NCBI GenBank assembly: GCA_946479505.1 | Contig: CAMLGC010000001.1 | Span: forward strand, 62,001-126,000 | Origin: an uncultured Sphingomonadaceae bacterium | GTDB taxonomy: Bacteria > Pseudomonadota > Alphaproteobacteria > Sphingomonadales > Sphingomonadaceae | Length of the DNA stretch: 64,000 nt | Direction of reading: 5' to 3' | In this document: positions 1 to 10,005 of the stretch, one piece after another | Layout of the letters: each line of letters begins with the position of its first letter | Position numbering within the stretch: the first letter of the stretch is position 1 | Position numbers and translations under genes: made by a program | The notes under the pieces: model-generated | Databases searched by the model: none | Told to the model about the DNA's origin: nothing | What the model saw: the letters and a program-made list of their open reading frames with translations, nothing else

Positions 1-1
1 C

Positions 2-1309
2 GACGGCCGCCTCCACGCGATCGGGCACGAGACCTTGTGCAGCAATCTTCCGGGCGAGAATTTCTTCGAGCCCGCAGGGCTTTCGACGCACTTCCTCTAT
101 GCCGGCGAGAACCGCAAGATCACGCATGACCTCGTGCACCTCGATTGGCTGCTCTCGGCCTCGATGCGCTGCCCGGGCGAGGCGGCGGGGATGCTCGCGC
201 TCGAATGCGCGATGGACGAGCTCGCCGAGGCGCTGGGGATGGACCCGGTCGAGCTCCGCAAGCGCAACGATCCTGAATGCGATCCGGAGAAAGGGGTGCC
301 CTTCTCGACGCGCTCGCTCAGCCGCTGCCTCGATGAGGGCGCCGCGCGCTTCGGCTGGTCGGAACGCAATGCCACCCCCGGCCAGCGCCGCGAGGGCGAG
401 TGGCTGGTCGGCCACGGCATGGCCGCCTCGTCGCGATCGAACCTGCTGCGCAAGTCCGAGGCGCGCGCCGCTCTCGGCTCCGATGGGCGGCTCACGATCG
501 AAACCGACATGACCGACATCGGCACGGGCACCTACACGATCCTCGCGCAGATCGCGGGCGAACTGATCGGGCTGCCGCTCGATCGTGTCACCGTGCGGCT
601 TGGCGACAATGCCTATCCGCCGGGCGCGGGATCGGGAGGGTCGTTCGGCGCGAGCAGCAGCGGCTCGTCGGTCTATCTCGCGTGCGAGGAACTGCGTCGC
701 CAAATCGCCGACCGGATGGGCTGCGAACCGGACGAGCTCACGCTCAAGGACGACGAGGCGATCGCCGGCAACCGCAAGGTGCCGCTCGCGGAGCTTGCCG
801 GAGAGGGTATCGAAGCGGTCGGCCGCATCGAGCCCGGCAAGCAGAGCAAGGCTGTCACCCAAGCCGCCTATGGCGCACATTTCTGCGAGGTGCGAGTCAA
901 CGCGGTGACCGGCGAAACGCGCGTCTCCCGCTGGCTCTCAACCTTCGCCGCGGGACGCATCCTCAACGAGAAGACCGCGCGCTCGCAGCTTTTGGGCGGC
1001 GTGGTGTTCGGGATCGGCGCGGCGCTGACCGAAGAGCTGATCCACGACACCAATAACGGCAAGGTCGTCAACCGCGACCTCGCCGAATATCACCTCGCCA
1101 CCAACGCCGACGTGCCGGGAATCGAGATCGTCTTCCTCCCCGAGCGCGATCCGCACGCCAACCCGCTGCAATCGAAGGGCATCGGCGAGCTCGGCATCTC
1201 GGGCGCGGGCGCGGCGGTCGCCAACGCGATCCACAACGCCACTGGCGTGCGCGTGCGCGACTACCCACTTACGCTCGACAAGCTGCTGGCGGGCCTCCCG
1301 CCGCAATGA
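2..1309 (+). CDS. Xanthine dehydrogenase family molybdopterin-binding subunit, 5' truncated by window edge
   Basis: C-terminal part of a molybdenum hydroxylase large subunit (aldehyde oxidase/xanthine dehydrogenase family); the frame is open from the window edge, so the N-terminal half is missing. The segment TDMTDIGTGTYTILAQ and the glycine-rich AGSGGSFGASSS stretch are typical Mo-cofactor-binding parts, and the GIGELGISGAGAAVANAI tail carries the GxGE motif with the catalytic Glu. It is followed after 14 nt by a close paralogue, so the two are tandem copies in one operon with xdhC and a mobA-like gene. The FAD and iron-sulfur subunits are not in view and may lie upstream. Substrate cannot be told from sequence. 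Confidence 0.9.
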   Translation, partial: DGRLHAIGHETLCSNLPGENFFEPAGLSTHFLYAGENRKITHDLVHLDWLLSASMRCPGEAAGMLALECAMDELAEALGMDPVELRKRNDPECDPEKGVPFSTRSLSRCLDEGAARFGWSERNATPGQRREGEWLVGHGMAASSRSNLLRKSEARAALGSDGRLTIETDMTDIGTGTYTILAQIAGELIGLPLDRVTVRLGDNAYPPGAGSGGSFGASSSGSSVYLACEELRRQIADRMGCEPDELTLKDDEAIAGNRKVPLAELAGEGIEAVGRIEPGKQSKAVTQAAYGAHFCEVRVNAVTGETRVSRWLSTFAAGRILNEKTARSQLLGGVVFGIGAALTEELIHDTNNGKVVNRDLAEYHLATNADVPGIEIVFLPERDPHANPLQSKGIGELGISGAGAAVANAIHNATGVRVRDYPLTLDKLLAGLPPQ

Positions 1310-1323
1310 GTTGAAGGGGGCAC

Positions 1324-3531
1324 ATGGCCGAATACCGGATGGATGCCGACCACCCCGGCGTGCGCGCCGCGCGCGGGGTGCAGGGCGTGCTCGGCAAGGG
1401 CGTCGATCGGATCGACGGCATCGCCAAGGTGACCGGAACCGCCCGCTACGGCTATGAGCATCGCGTGCCGGGCAACGTGCTCTACGGCGTCGCGATCACC
1501 GCGCCCGCCGCCAAGGGCCGCACCCACATCGATTCGAGCGATGCGCGCGCGCTTCCCGGCGTGCTCGCCATCATCACCGATGACCCGCGCATCCCGCGCC
1601 AGGCGGGCGGCTTCTCGCCCGCCCCCACGGGCAGCGACGAGGTCGATCATTGGGACCAAATCCTCGGCGTCGCGATCGCGGAGAGTTTTGAGGCGGCGCG
1701 CGGCGCGGCGCGGCGGGTGCGCATCGAGGTCGAGGTCGAGCCCGGTCGCTTCGACACGCTCGCGCATCTCGACGACGCCAGCGGCCCGCCCGCCGATTCG
1801 CGGCTTCCCGACACGACGATCGGCGACATCGACGCCGCGATGGCCGAGGCCGACGTGACGATCGACCAGACCTACACGACCCCGCATCAGGTACACGCCG
1901 CGATGGAGCCGCATGCGTCGATTGCCGCATGGGAGAGCGGCCGCCTGACACTGTGGTCGAGCCTGCAAATCCTCTCCAACGCCAGGAATATCCTCTCCAA
2001 AGCGCTTGATCTCGCACCCGAGAACATTCGCATCTTCTCGCCGTTCATCGGCGGCGGGTTCGGCGGCAAGGGCGGCCTCGGGCCCGAGGCGATCCTCGCC
2101 GCGATCGCGAGCCAGAAGCTCGGCCGCCCGGTCAAGGTCGCGCTTACCCGCCAGCAGCTCTTCCACAACATCTATCGCCGCACCGACACCCACCAGCGCA
2201 TCCGCCTCGCCGCGAGCGCCGACGGCCGGCTCACCGCAATCGCGCACGACAGCATCGTCAGTCGCGGGCCGCAGGGCGGGTTCATGGAGCCGGTCGCGCT
2301 CGGCACCGTCGCGACCTATGCCGCGCCCAACCGCCAGTTCACGCACAAGGTCGTGCCGCTCGACCTCGTCGAGGCGGGCGCGGTGCGCGCGCCGGGCGAG
2401 GCGGTCGGGATGCTCGCGCTCGAAACCGCGATCGACGAGATGGCCGAGGCGCTGGGGCTCGATCCGATCGCCTTCCGCACATTGAACGAGCCCGAGCGCG
2501 ATCCCGTCACCGGCAAGCCGTTCTCGACGCGGCATCTCGTCGGATGCCTGGAGGAAGGCGCGCGCCGCTTCGACTGGGACAAGCACGATCCGACGCCGGG
2601 CAGCCGCCGAGAGGGGGAATGGCTGATCGGCATGGGTGTCGCCGCCGCGGTGCGGATCAACTTGCTCGTCGACAGCAGCGCGCGCGTGACGCTCTCGCCC
2701 GACGGCCGCGCGATGGTCGAGACCGACATGACCGATATCGGCACCGGCAGCTACACGATTCTCGCGCAGATCGCCGCCGAGGCGCTGGGTCTTCCCCTCG
2801 AGTGCATCGCCGTGCGGCTCGGCGACACCGCGCTGCCGACCGCCTCGGGCTCGGGCGGCTCGTTCGGCGCGGCGAGCGCAGGCTCGTCGGTCGCGCTCGC
2901 GTGCGAGGACGTCGCCACCGAGCTCGCGCGCCGGATGGGGGCCGAGGCCGCCGACATGACGCTCAAGGACGGCCATGCGATCGCGGGCAACCGGCGCGTG
3001 TCCCTCGCCGAGCTGGTGGGCAATGCGCCGATCGAGGCGCTCGGCAAAATCTCGCAAGGGAGCAACGCCCGCGACTACAGCCAGGCCGCGCACGGCGCGC
3101 AATTCGCCGAGGTCGCGGTCAACGCCGTCACCGGCGAGGTGCGCGTGCGGCGGATGACGGGCGTGTTCGAGGCGGGCCGCATCCTCAACGCCAAGACCGC
3201 GCGCAGCCAGGCGATCGGCGGGATGATCTGGGGGATCGGCTACGCGCTCCACGAGGATGCGGTGCTGGACCTGCGCACCGGCGCGTTCGTCAACCACGAC
3301 CTCGCCGAATACCACATCCCCACGCACGCCGACGTGCCGCATATCGACGTGGCCTTCATCGAGGAGGCCGACGAGCACGCCAATCCGATCGGCGTAAAGG
3401 GCCTCGGCGAGCTCTCGATCTCGGGCGCGGGCGCGGCGGTGACCAACGCGATCTATAATGCGTGCGGCGTGCGCGTGCGCGCGTTTCCGATGACATTGGA
3501 CAGGATTCTGACGGGGCTGCCGCCGGTATGA
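1324..3531 (+). CDS. Xanthine dehydrogenase family molybdopterin-binding subunit
   Basis: Full-length 735-residue large subunit of a cytoplasmic or exported molybdenum hydroxylase that oxidises aldehydes or N-heterocycles with water as oxygen donor. An N-terminal a/b hammerhead region (GIAKVTGTARYGYEHRVPG) is followed by the Mo-binding domains with FIGGGFGGKGG, TDMTDIGTGSYTILAQ and GSGGSFGAASAGSS; the GLGELSISGAGAAV motif near the C-terminus holds the expected catalytic Glu. It is clearly homologous along its length to the gene just upstream, so the pair arose by tandem duplication. The 735-residue length fits the split (three-subunit) class rather than the single-chain xanthine dehydrogenases. 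Confidence 0.92.
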   Translation: MAEYRMDADHPGVRAARGVQGVLGKGVDRIDGIAKVTGTARYGYEHRVPGNVLYGVAITAPAAKGRTHIDSSDARALPGVLAIITDDPRIPRQAGGFSPAPTGSDEVDHWDQILGVAIAESFEAARGAARRVRIEVEVEPGRFDTLAHLDDASGPPADSRLPDTTIGDIDAAMAEADVTIDQTYTTPHQVHAAMEPHASIAAWESGRLTLWSSLQILSNARNILSKALDLAPENIRIFSPFIGGGFGGKGGLGPEAILAAIASQKLGRPVKVALTRQQLFHNIYRRTDTHQRIRLAASADGRLTAIAHDSIVSRGPQGGFMEPVALGTVATYAAPNRQFTHKVVPLDLVEAGAVRAPGEAVGMLALETAIDEMAEALGLDPIAFRTLNEPERDPVTGKPFSTRHLVGCLEEGARRFDWDKHDPTPGSRREGEWLIGMGVAAAVRINLLVDSSARVTLSPDGRAMVETDMTDIGTGSYTILAQIAAEALGLPLECIAVRLGDTALPTASGSGGSFGAASAGSSVALACEDVATELARRMGAEAADMTLKDGHAIAGNRRVSLAELVGNAPIEALGKISQGSNARDYSQAAHGAQFAEVAVNAVTGEVRVRRMTGVFEAGRILNAKTARSQAIGGMIWGIGYALHEDAVLDLRTGAFVNHDLAEYHIPTHADVPHIDVAFIEEADEHANPIGVKGLGELSISGAGAAVTNAIYNACGVRVRAFPMTLDRILTGLPPV

Positions 3532-3558
3532 GCACCCGTCCTCGTGGTTGGATGACGG

Positions 3559-4497
3559 GTGGGGGTATCGCCCGTGTCCGATAACGACCCCGTCCTCGCC
3601 GCGGCGCGCGCGTGGAAGGGCGATCGCCTCGCGCTCGCGACCGTCATCTCGACCTGGGGCTCGGCGCCCCGGCCGCGCGGGAGCCACATGCTCGTCCACG
3701 AGACCGGCGGGTTCGAAGGCTCGGTCTCGGGCGGGTGCGTCGAAAGCGACATCCTCGAAACCGCCGCGCAGGTGATCGCGGGCTCCCCCTTCCAGTTGAA
3801 GGAATACGGCGTCGCCGACGCCGCCGCCTGGGAGGTCGGGCTACCGTGCGGCGGGCGGATCGCGGTGATGGTCCAGCCCGTTTCGGCCGAGGGGTTCGAC
3901 CCCGAGCTGTTCGACCGGATCGAGGAAGCGCGCGCCAAGGGCGAAACGCTCGCCGTCACCACCGATCTCGACACCGGCCACAGCGACCTGCGCCCGCAGG
4001 AAACCGGCGCCGTCTTCGTCAACCGCTATGCGCCGCCGCGCCGGCTGCTCATCGTCGGCGCGGTGCAGATCGCTCAGGCGCTCGCGGGCCTCGCGCGCAC
4101 GCTGGGCATCGAGACGGTGGTCATCGACCCGCGCGGCCGCTTCCTCACCGCCGAGCGCTTCCCCGACACCATTCTCGACGACCGCTGGCCCGACGAGGCG
4201 ATCGCCGCCTACGCGCCCGGTCCTGCCACCGCCGTCGTCACCTTGAGTCACGACACCAAGATCGACGATCCCGCGCTGATCGCCGCGCTCGCCGCCGACA
4301 CCGCCTATGTCGGCGCGCTCGGCTCGCGCAAGAGCCATGCGGCGCGGTGCGAGCGGCTCGCGGCAGCGGGCGTCCCGCAGGACCAGCTCGACCGGATCGA
4401 TGGCCCCGCGGGCATCGATATTGGCGCGGTCGGCCCCGCCGAAATCGCGCTCTCGATCGCTGCGGCCATGGTACAGGCGTTCCATGATCCGCGCTGA
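3559..4497 (+). CDS. XdhC/CoxI family molybdenum hydroxylase maturation protein
   Basis: XdhC-type chaperone that protects and sulfurates the molybdenum cofactor before insertion into the hydroxylase large subunit. The N-terminal XdhC/CoxI domain contains the SGGCVESDILE motif, and the C-terminal Rossmann part contains LLIVGAVQIAQALAGLA and GALGSRKSHAARCERL, both typical of the family. About 312 residues from the GTG at 3559; a second in-frame GTG at 3574 with GGTGGGGG upstream gives MSDNDPVLAAARAW and may be the real start. It lies 27 nt after the hydroxylase gene and overlaps the next gene by 14 nt, so it belongs to the same operon. Confidence 0.88.
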   Translation: MGVSPVSDNDPVLAAARAWKGDRLALATVISTWGSAPRPRGSHMLVHETGGFEGSVSGGCVESDILETAAQVIAGSPFQLKEYGVADAAAWEVGLPCGGRIAVMVQPVSAEGFDPELFDRIEEARAKGETLAVTTDLDTGHSDLRPQETGAVFVNRYAPPRRLLIVGAVQIAQALAGLARTLGIETVVIDPRGRFLTAERFPDTILDDRWPDEAIAAYAPGPATAVVTLSHDTKIDDPALIAALAADTAYVGALGSRKSHAARCERLAAAGVPQDQLDRIDGPAGIDIGAVGPAEIALSIAAAMVQAFHDPR

Positions 4498-5059
4498 CGA
4501 TACCGTCCTCATTCTACTCGCGGCGGGCGGCTCGAAGCGGTTCGGGCCGCTCGACAAGCTCGAACAGCCGTATCTGGGCCATCCGCTCGCCTTCCACGTC
4601 GTCACCGCGCTCGAAGGCGTGCCGTTCAAGCGGCGCATTGCGGTGGTCTCCGGAACGAAGCTGGACTTCGGCGAACGCTGCTTCGAGATGGTCGATAACC
4701 CGCATCGCAACGAGGGCCTGTCGAGCTCGGTCACGCTCGGCATCGAGGCGGCGCGGGCGTGCGACCCGCAAGCCGTGCTGATCGCGCTCGCCGACATGCC
4801 GCGCGTCACCGCAACGCACGTCTATCGCCTGCTCGATTATGCCGACGGCGCCGACACGATCCTCGCCTCGAGCGATGGCGAGCGACCGCGCCCGCCCGCG
4901 CTGTTCGGCCGCAACCATTTCGACTGGCTGGTCAAGCTCACCGGCGACCGGGGCGCGCGCGAGATGATCCTCAAGGCGCACCACGTCATCACCGCCGCGC
5001 ACGAGCTGATGGACATCGACACGCCCGAGGACCTGGAACGGCTGCGCGCGATGGTGTGA
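4484..5059 (+). CDS. MobA/MocA-like nucleotidyltransferase
   Basis: A 191-residue NTP transferase resembling MocA, which attaches CMP to the molybdenum cofactor for xanthine dehydrogenase family enzymes. The N-terminal signature LLAAGGSKRFGPLDKLEQP is the nucleotide-binding loop, and VLIALADMPRVTATHV contains the metal-binding Asp region. The ATG at 4484 lies inside the end of the XdhC gene (14-nt overlap), which suggests translational coupling. The open frame reaches further upstream to 4307, but that part is a shadow of xdhC. Its place directly after xdhC supports a molybdenum-cofactor role over a sugar-nucleotide role. Confidence 0.85.
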   Translation: MIRADDTVLILLAAGGSKRFGPLDKLEQPYLGHPLAFHVVTALEGVPFKRRIAVVSGTKLDFGERCFEMVDNPHRNEGLSSSVTLGIEAARACDPQAVLIALADMPRVTATHVYRLLDYADGADTILASSDGERPRPPALFGRNHFDWLVKLTGDRGAREMILKAHHVITAAHELMDIDTPEDLERLRAMV

Positions 5060-5060
5060 G

Positions 5061-6269
5061 TCACTCGTGCCGCAGCGCGTCGATCGGGTTGAGCGCGGCG
5101 GCGCGGCGGGCGGGGAAATAGCCGAACACCACCCCGATCACCGCCGAGATCGCGAAGGCGATGAAGTTGATCCCCGGATAGAAGACCCAGTCGACCTGCA
5201 TCACCGGCGCGAGCGCGGCGATTGCGATCTGCGCGATTACCAGCCCGATCAGCCCGCCAAGGCACGAGAGCACCACCGCCTCGACGAGAAACTGGAGCAG
5301 CACCTCGCGCGCCACCGCGCCGATCGCCAGCCGAATGCCGATCTCGCGCGTCCGCTCGGTCACCGAGACGAGCATGATGTTCATGATCCCGATTCCGCCG
5401 ACGACGAGGCTGATCGCCGCGACCGCGGTGACGATCCCCGTCAGCAGCGTCGTCGTGCCGGTCAGCGTGTCCGAAATCTGCTTGGTGTCAAAAATGTTGA
5501 AGTCATCTTCCTCACCCGGTTCGAGGTTGCGGCGCTCGCGAAGCAGGCTGGTGAGAGAGGCCTGGACCTGCGACGTCTCGTACGCCTGATCGACGCCGAC
5601 GAGCATCAGCCGGATGTCGCGGCTGCCGGTGAAGCGGCGCTGGACAGCCTTGATCGGCATGATGATGACGTCGTCCTGATCGCCGCCGAAGCCGCTCTGC
5701 CCCTTGCGCTCGAGCACGCCGATCACGTCGCACGAGATGGTGCCGACGCGCATCCGCTTGCCGACGGCGGGCCTGCCCTCGAACAGGTTCGCATCGACCG
5801 TCGCGCCGATGATGCACACCGATTTGCCCGCCTGCTCTTCGGCCGGCAGGAAATACCGCCCGGTGGTGAGGTCCCACGGCTGGACCCGGAAATAGGCGTC
5901 GGTGGTGCCGTTGATCTCGGTCTGCCAATTGGCACCCTCGTAGATCGCGGTGACGCTGGTCTGCGCCTGTGGGGCAACCGCGGTGACGCCGGTCACCTGC
6001 TTTTCGATCGCCTCGACATCCTCGGGCTTGAACTCGGGCGGGCGCGGCCCGCCGCCGCCCCGGCCGAAGCCGCGACTCGGGCGAACCTGGAGAATATTGG
6101 TGCCCAAGCTCGCGATCTGCTTCTGCACCGCGGCCGTAGTGGCGTTGCCGAGCGTCACCATGGTGACGACCGCACCTACGCCGATGACGATGCCGAGGAT
6201 CGTCAGAAACGAGCGCAGCAGGTGTCGCCGGATCGAGCGGATCGCGAGGATGAAGGTGGTGCCGAGCAT
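5061..6269 (-). CDS. ABC transporter permease, MacB type
   Basis: Inner-membrane permease of about 402 residues with the MacB layout: one N-terminal membrane helix ([21 protein letters not shown]), a large periplasmic domain, then three C-terminal helices in the FtsX-like domain ([30 protein letters not shown]). Unlike classical MacB the ATPase is on a separate gene, whose stop codon at 6271-6273 is one base from this ATG, so the two are translationally coupled. Together with the adaptor and the outer-membrane gene upstream it forms a tripartite exporter. The start at 6269 ([15 protein letters not shown]) was chosen because the longer frame from 6311 overlaps the ATPase gene. It is convergent with the MobA-like gene, with one base between the two stops. 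Confidence 0.92.
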   Translation of the reverse strand: MLGTTFILAIRSIRRHLLRSFLTILGIVIGVGAVVTMVTLGNATTAAVQKQIASLGTNILQVRPSRGFGRGGGGPRPPEFKPEDVEAIEKQVTGVTAVAPQAQTSVTAIYEGANWQTEINGTTDAYFRVQPWDLTTGRYFLPAEEQAGKSVCIIGATVDANLFEGRPAVGKRMRVGTISCDVIGVLERKGQSGFGGDQDDVIIMPIKAVQRRFTGSRDIRLMLVGVDQAYETSQVQASLTSLLRERRNLEPGEEDDFNIFDTKQISDTLTGTTTLLTGIVTAVAAISLVVGGIGIMNIMLVSVTERTREIGIRLAIGAVAREVLLQFLVEAVVLSCLGGLIGLVIAQIAIAALAPVMQVDWVFYPGINFIAFAISAVIGVVFGYFPARRAAALNPIDALRHE

Positions 6270-6270
6270 C

Positions 6271-7008
6271 TCAGCGCGCCCCAACCCGTTCGCCCTGCCG
6301 ATGGTTGGCATCGATCCGCTCGACCAGCCCGTCCTTGAAGGTCACGATCGTGTGCGCGAAGGCGGCCATGTCGGGCTCGTGCGTCACCATCAGCACGGTG
6401 ATGCCGCTCGTCTGGTTGAGATCGGTGAGCAATTCCATGATCTCCACAGAGCGTTCCGAATCGAGGTTTCCCGTCGGCTCGTCGGCGAGCAGCACGTCGG
6501 GTTCGGTGACGATCGCGCGCGCGATCGCGACGCGCTGCTGCTGCCCGCCCGACAGCTCGGCCGGGGTGTGGTCCCACCATTCCTTCAGCCCGACCTTGTC
6601 GAGCGCGGCCATTGCCTTGTCGTGCCGTTCGGCGCGCGGCTCGCCGCGATAGAGCAGCGGCAGCTCGACATTCTCGAGCGCGCTGGTGCGCGAAAGCAGA
6701 TTGAAGCCCTGGAAGACGAAGCCGAGATACCTGCGGCGCAGCAGCGCGCGCTGGTCGCGGTCGAGCTGCTCGATAGCATGGCCGCGGAACAGGAACGTGC
6801 CGCTCGTGGGCACGTCGAGGCAGCCCAGGATGTTCATCGTCGTCGACTTGCCCGAGCCCGAAGGCCCCATCACGGCCACGAAATCGCCACCCATGATGTC
6901 GAGATCGACGCCCTTCAGTGCCTCGAACGCGGTCGGGCCGGCGCCATAGACCTTGGTCACGCCGCGAAGCCGGATCAGCGGATCGCCACTGGCGAGATTA
7001 CTGGCCAC
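6271..7008 (-). CDS. ABC transporter ATP-binding protein, MacB/LolD type
   Basis: ATPase subunit of 245 residues that powers the adjacent MacB-type permease. Walker A is GPSGSGKST (about residues 49-57), the ABC signature is [14 protein letters not shown], and Walker B is [13 protein letters not shown] followed by the H-loop in [11 protein letters not shown]. The NLDS and the short length place it in the MacB/LolD/FtsE group that works with FtsX-like permeases. It lies between the permease and the HlyD-type adaptor gene on the same strand, 18 nt downstream of the adaptor stop. Confidence 0.94.
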   Translation of the reverse strand: MASNLASGDPLIRLRGVTKVYGAGPTAFEALKGVDLDIMGGDFVAVMGPSGSGKSTTMNILGCLDVPTSGTFLFRGHAIEQLDRDQRALLRRRYLGFVFQGFNLLSRTSALENVELPLLYRGEPRAERHDKAMAALDKVGLKEWWDHTPAELSGGQQQRVAIARAIVTEPDVLLADEPTGNLDSERSVEIMELLTDLNQTSGITVLMVTHEPDMAAFAHTIVTFKDGLVERIDANHRQGERVGAR

Positions 7009-7026
7009 GTTGCCCGCCGCCCGCGC

Positions 7027-8433
7027 TCAATTTGTCACCGTTTTTGCCGACACAGGCCCCGCGCGGCCCTTGGCGCCGGAGACGCCGGCCTTGCCCGAAA
7101 GCTGCCCGGTGATGACGCGCATTCCCGGCGTGAGCGCGCCCGAGAGCACGGCGGTCGCCGTGCCGTTGCTCTTACCGGTGGTGATCTGGATCGGCTTCGG
7201 CGTGCCGTTCTCGCCCTTGACATAGACCGTCGCCTTGCCGCCCGCGGTCGAGGCGACATCGGCATTATCGTCCCGGCCGCGGCGACGACGACGCGGCACG
7301 AGCGCGCCGGTGATCCCGCCGCTCTCCGCGGCAGCCGGTGTCGCGCTCGTCTGCGGCACGAAACGCAGCGCCGCGTTGGGGACGAGCAGCACATTGTCCT
7401 TCTGCGAGGTGATGATATCCGCGGTCGCTGTCATGCCGGGGCGGAGCCGGAGGTCGGGATTGGCCACGCTCAACTCCGCCGCGTAGGAGACGACCTGCCC
7501 CGCCGACGAGGTGGCGCTCGCGGCGGAGGACGAGCTGCTCGCCTGCGCCGAAAGGTTCGAGCCGAGGTCGACGCGCGTAATCGCCGCGGGGAAGGTCTTG
7601 CCCGGGAAGGCATCGACCGTGAACGTCGCCCTTTGACCCTGCTTGACCTGCCCGACGTCGGCCTCGTCGATCGCAACCTCGAGCTTCATTTGGCTCAGGT
7701 CCTCGGCAATCACGAACAGCGTCGGCGTGCTGAACGACGCGGCGACCGTCTGCCCCGGCTCGATCTGGCGCGCGAGCACCACGCCGTTCACCGGCGAGCG
7801 AATCACCGCCTTGGTGCGCTCGGTCTGCGCCGAAGAAAGCTGCGCCTGGGTGGAAACGACATTCGCCTGCGCCGCCTTGAGCGCTGCCACCGCGCGATCG
7901 CGATCGGCGCGTGCCTGCTCGAGCTCGACCTTGGCGGGCACGCGGCCGCCCGACAGCCGGCTGACCTCGAGCTCGCGGTCGAGCTGCGCCTGCGCCTGCG
8001 CGAGCGTCGCCTTCGCCTCGGCGACCTGCGCGCGGTTGGCGTTGAGCGACGCTTCGGCCTGCTTGATCGCGTCCTCGTAGCGCGACGGATCGATCAGCGC
8101 GAGCGGCTGGCCGGCGGTAACGCGATCGTTGACGTCGACGACGACCTTGGTGACGAGCCCCGACAGCTCGGAGCCGACATCGACCTGGTTGGTCGGCGCG
8201 AGCTTGCCCGTCGCCGAGACGCTGGTGGTGAGCGAACCTTGGCGGACCGGCTCGGTCGCATAGGCCGCACTCTCGCCCCCGCGCAGGAAGTGCGAGATCA
8301 GCAGCAGGAGCAGGATCGCGCCGAGGCCGATCAGGCCCCATTTGGCCCAGCGCCGCCAGGCGGGCTGCTCCTCGACGCCGAGAAATTCCTCGGTGCTGAC
8401 GGTCGGCTCGGGCGAAAGGTCCTGGTCTGCCAT
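7027..8433 (-). CDS. MacA/HlyD-family periplasmic adaptor subunit
   Basis: Membrane-fusion adaptor of about 468 residues linking the MacB-type ABC pump to the outer-membrane channel. A cytoplasmic N-terminus is followed by one membrane helix (GLIGLGAILLLLLISHFL, about residues 33-50), a lipoyl/barrel region (VDVGSELSGLVTKVVVDVNDRV), a long coiled-coil hairpin (about residues 85-190) rich in Ala, Gln and Arg, and a beta-barrel domain (VIRSPVNGVVLARQIEPGQTV). The C-terminal part carries an odd basic stretch, RRRRRGRDD. The ATG at 8433 overlaps the stop of the NodT-type gene (ATGA), fixing the start; an in-frame extension to 8502 lies inside that gene and was not used. Confidence 0.92.
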   Translation of the reverse strand: MADQDLSPEPTVSTEEFLGVEEQPAWRRWAKWGLIGLGAILLLLLISHFLRGGESAAYATEPVRQGSLTTSVSATGKLAPTNQVDVGSELSGLVTKVVVDVNDRVTAGQPLALIDPSRYEDAIKQAEASLNANRAQVAEAKATLAQAQAQLDRELEVSRLSGGRVPAKVELEQARADRDRAVAALKAAQANVVSTQAQLSSAQTERTKAVIRSPVNGVVLARQIEPGQTVAASFSTPTLFVIAEDLSQMKLEVAIDEADVGQVKQGQRATFTVDAFPGKTFPAAITRVDLGSNLSAQASSSSSAASATSSAGQVVSYAAELSVANPDLRLRPGMTATADIITSQKDNVLLVPNAALRFVPQTSATPAAAESGGITGALVPRRRRRGRDDNADVASTAGGKATVYVKGENGTPKPIQITTGKSNGTATAVLSGALTPGMRVITGQLSGKAGVSGAKGRAGPVSAKTVTN

Positions 8434-9914
8434 CACTGTTCCTGCGCGGCTTGAAACATGGGGGGCGTGTCGGGCGCGGTGGGCACGGTCGTGCTGTTCC
8501 ACCCGCCGCCGAGCGCAAGATAGAGCTGGACGAGCGCGGTCGCTTCGTCGGCGCGCGCCTGGGTTAGCCCGTTGCGGGCCGAGAGGAGCTGGCTTTCGGC
8601 GGTGTTGAGCGTGGTGAAATCGGTGAGCCCGGCGCGATATTGGCTGCGCGAGAGGATCGCCGAATTGTTCGCCGCATCGAGCGCGATGGTGAACTGGCGC
8701 TCGCGCTCTTCGGCCGTGTGGAGCGCGACGATAGCATTCTCGACATCTTCAAGGCCGGTGAGCACCGTGCCCTTATACACCGCGAACGCCGCCTCGGCCG
8801 CCGCCTCGTTCGAGCGTACCTGCGAGCGCAACCGCCCGCCGTCGAAGATCGTCTGCGCCAGCCCCGCGAAGAAGCGTCCGGTAATGATATCGAAGATGTT
8901 GCCGATCGACGCCGCGTTGGCGCCGAGGCTGCCCGAGAGCGACAGCGCCGGATAGAGCTGCGCCTGGGCGACGCCGATCTCGGCGGTCGCGGCGGCGAGA
9001 CTGCGCTCGGCGGCGCGCACATCCGGGCGCTGGCGCAACGTATCGGCCGGGATGCCGACCGCGACGTCGGCGGGTGCGGTCGGAATCGGCTTCACCGCCT
9101 CCATCGCGGCCTTGAGCGCGCCGGGCGCCTGCCCCGTCAGCACGCCGAGCCGCGACACCGCCCGGTTATGCGCTTCCTCGATCGAGGGGATCGACGCGGC
9201 GGTCTGCGCCCGCGATGCGCGCGCCTGCTCCTGGTCGAGCGACGAGACCAGCCCCGCCTGGACGCGGAAGCCCGCAATTTCGAGATTGTCGTCCTGGATG
9301 CCAAGCGACTGACGCGCATTGGCGAGCTGCGCCTGATATGCCCGTGCAAGCACATAGTTGCGCGCAATCTCGGCCTCGGTCGAGATGAGCACCGTCGCAT
9401 AATCGTAACCCGCGCCCTCGTATTGCGCGCGGCTCGCCTCGACCGTGCGACGGATCTCGCCGAACAGGCCGACCTGGTACGACACGTCGGCGCCCAATGA
9501 GAAGCTGTCGTTCGAGCCTCGCGAAATCGTCGTAATTGTGCCGTCGGGGAGCGTGATCGTGCTTGCGCCGGTCAGGTCGAACGAGCGCGAATAGCCGCCC
9601 GAGCCGCTCACCTGCGGCAAGAGCTGCGCGCGCGACTGGATCAGCGCCTCATGGGCCTGCCGGAGCCGTGCGACCGCCTGCGCGATGTCGAGATTGTCGG
9701 TGCGCGCCTGCTCGACGAGCCGGGTGAGCAGCGGATCGTCGAAGCGCGTCCACCAGCGCGAGAGGTCCTCCTGCGCACGCTCGTCCGCCGCCACCGAATA
9801 TCGCGTGGGCACGCCGAGCGCCGAGGGTGAGGCGGGGCGATAATCCGGGCCCACGGTGCATGCCGCGAGCGCGGTTGTAGGCAGTATCACCGAAAGGAGG
9901 CGCTTCGCCGTCAT
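8433..9914 (-). CDS. NodT-family outer-membrane efflux lipoprotein
   Basis: TolC/OprM-like outer-membrane channel of about 493 residues. The N-terminus has a lipoprotein signal with lipobox LAAC followed by TVGPDYRPP-like sequence, typical of the NodT family. Two OEP repeats of long helices are visible, each starting with a region such as DLSRWWTRFDDPLLTRLVEQA and LRQRPDVRAAERSLAAA. The start at 9914 was chosen because it puts the signal sequence MTAKRLLSVILPTTALAAC at the N-terminus; earlier in-frame ATGs exist at 9950 and further upstream. No strong ribosome-binding site is visible for any of them. It is the first gene of the exporter cluster and overlaps the adaptor gene by one base. Confidence 0.92.
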   Translation of the reverse strand: MTAKRLLSVILPTTALAACTVGPDYRPASPSALGVPTRYSVAADERAQEDLSRWWTRFDDPLLTRLVEQARTDNLDIAQAVARLRQAHEALIQSRAQLLPQVSGSGGYSRSFDLTGASTITLPDGTITTISRGSNDSFSLGADVSYQVGLFGEIRRTVEASRAQYEGAGYDYATVLISTEAEIARNYVLARAYQAQLANARQSLGIQDDNLEIAGFRVQAGLVSSLDQEQARASRAQTAASIPSIEEAHNRAVSRLGVLTGQAPGALKAAMEAVKPIPTAPADVAVGIPADTLRQRPDVRAAERSLAAATAEIGVAQAQLYPALSLSGSLGANAASIGNIFDIITGRFFAGLAQTIFDGGRLRSQVRSNEAAAEAAFAVYKGTVLTGLEDVENAIVALHTAEERERQFTIALDAANNSAILSRSQYRAGLTDFTTLNTAESQLLSARNGLTQARADEATALVQLYLALGGGWNSTTVPTAPDTPPMFQAAQEQ

Positions 9915-10005
9915 GTGCCGGAGATGGCGAGCACCCGTGGAAGCGTCCATCGAAATATTGTCGCAATTTGTATCGGCACGCGCGCAAAGCGCCAAGGTAC
10001 GCAGC

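Noticed and set aside
1261..3699. An 812-codon open frame antisense to the second hydroxylase gene
   Set aside because: Arg/His/Ala-rich translation with no domain; it mirrors a well-supported gene on the other strand, a usual effect of high GC.
5950..8454. An 834-codon plus-strand frame across the exporter genes
   Set aside because: Low-complexity Arg-rich translation opposite three clear minus-strand genes.
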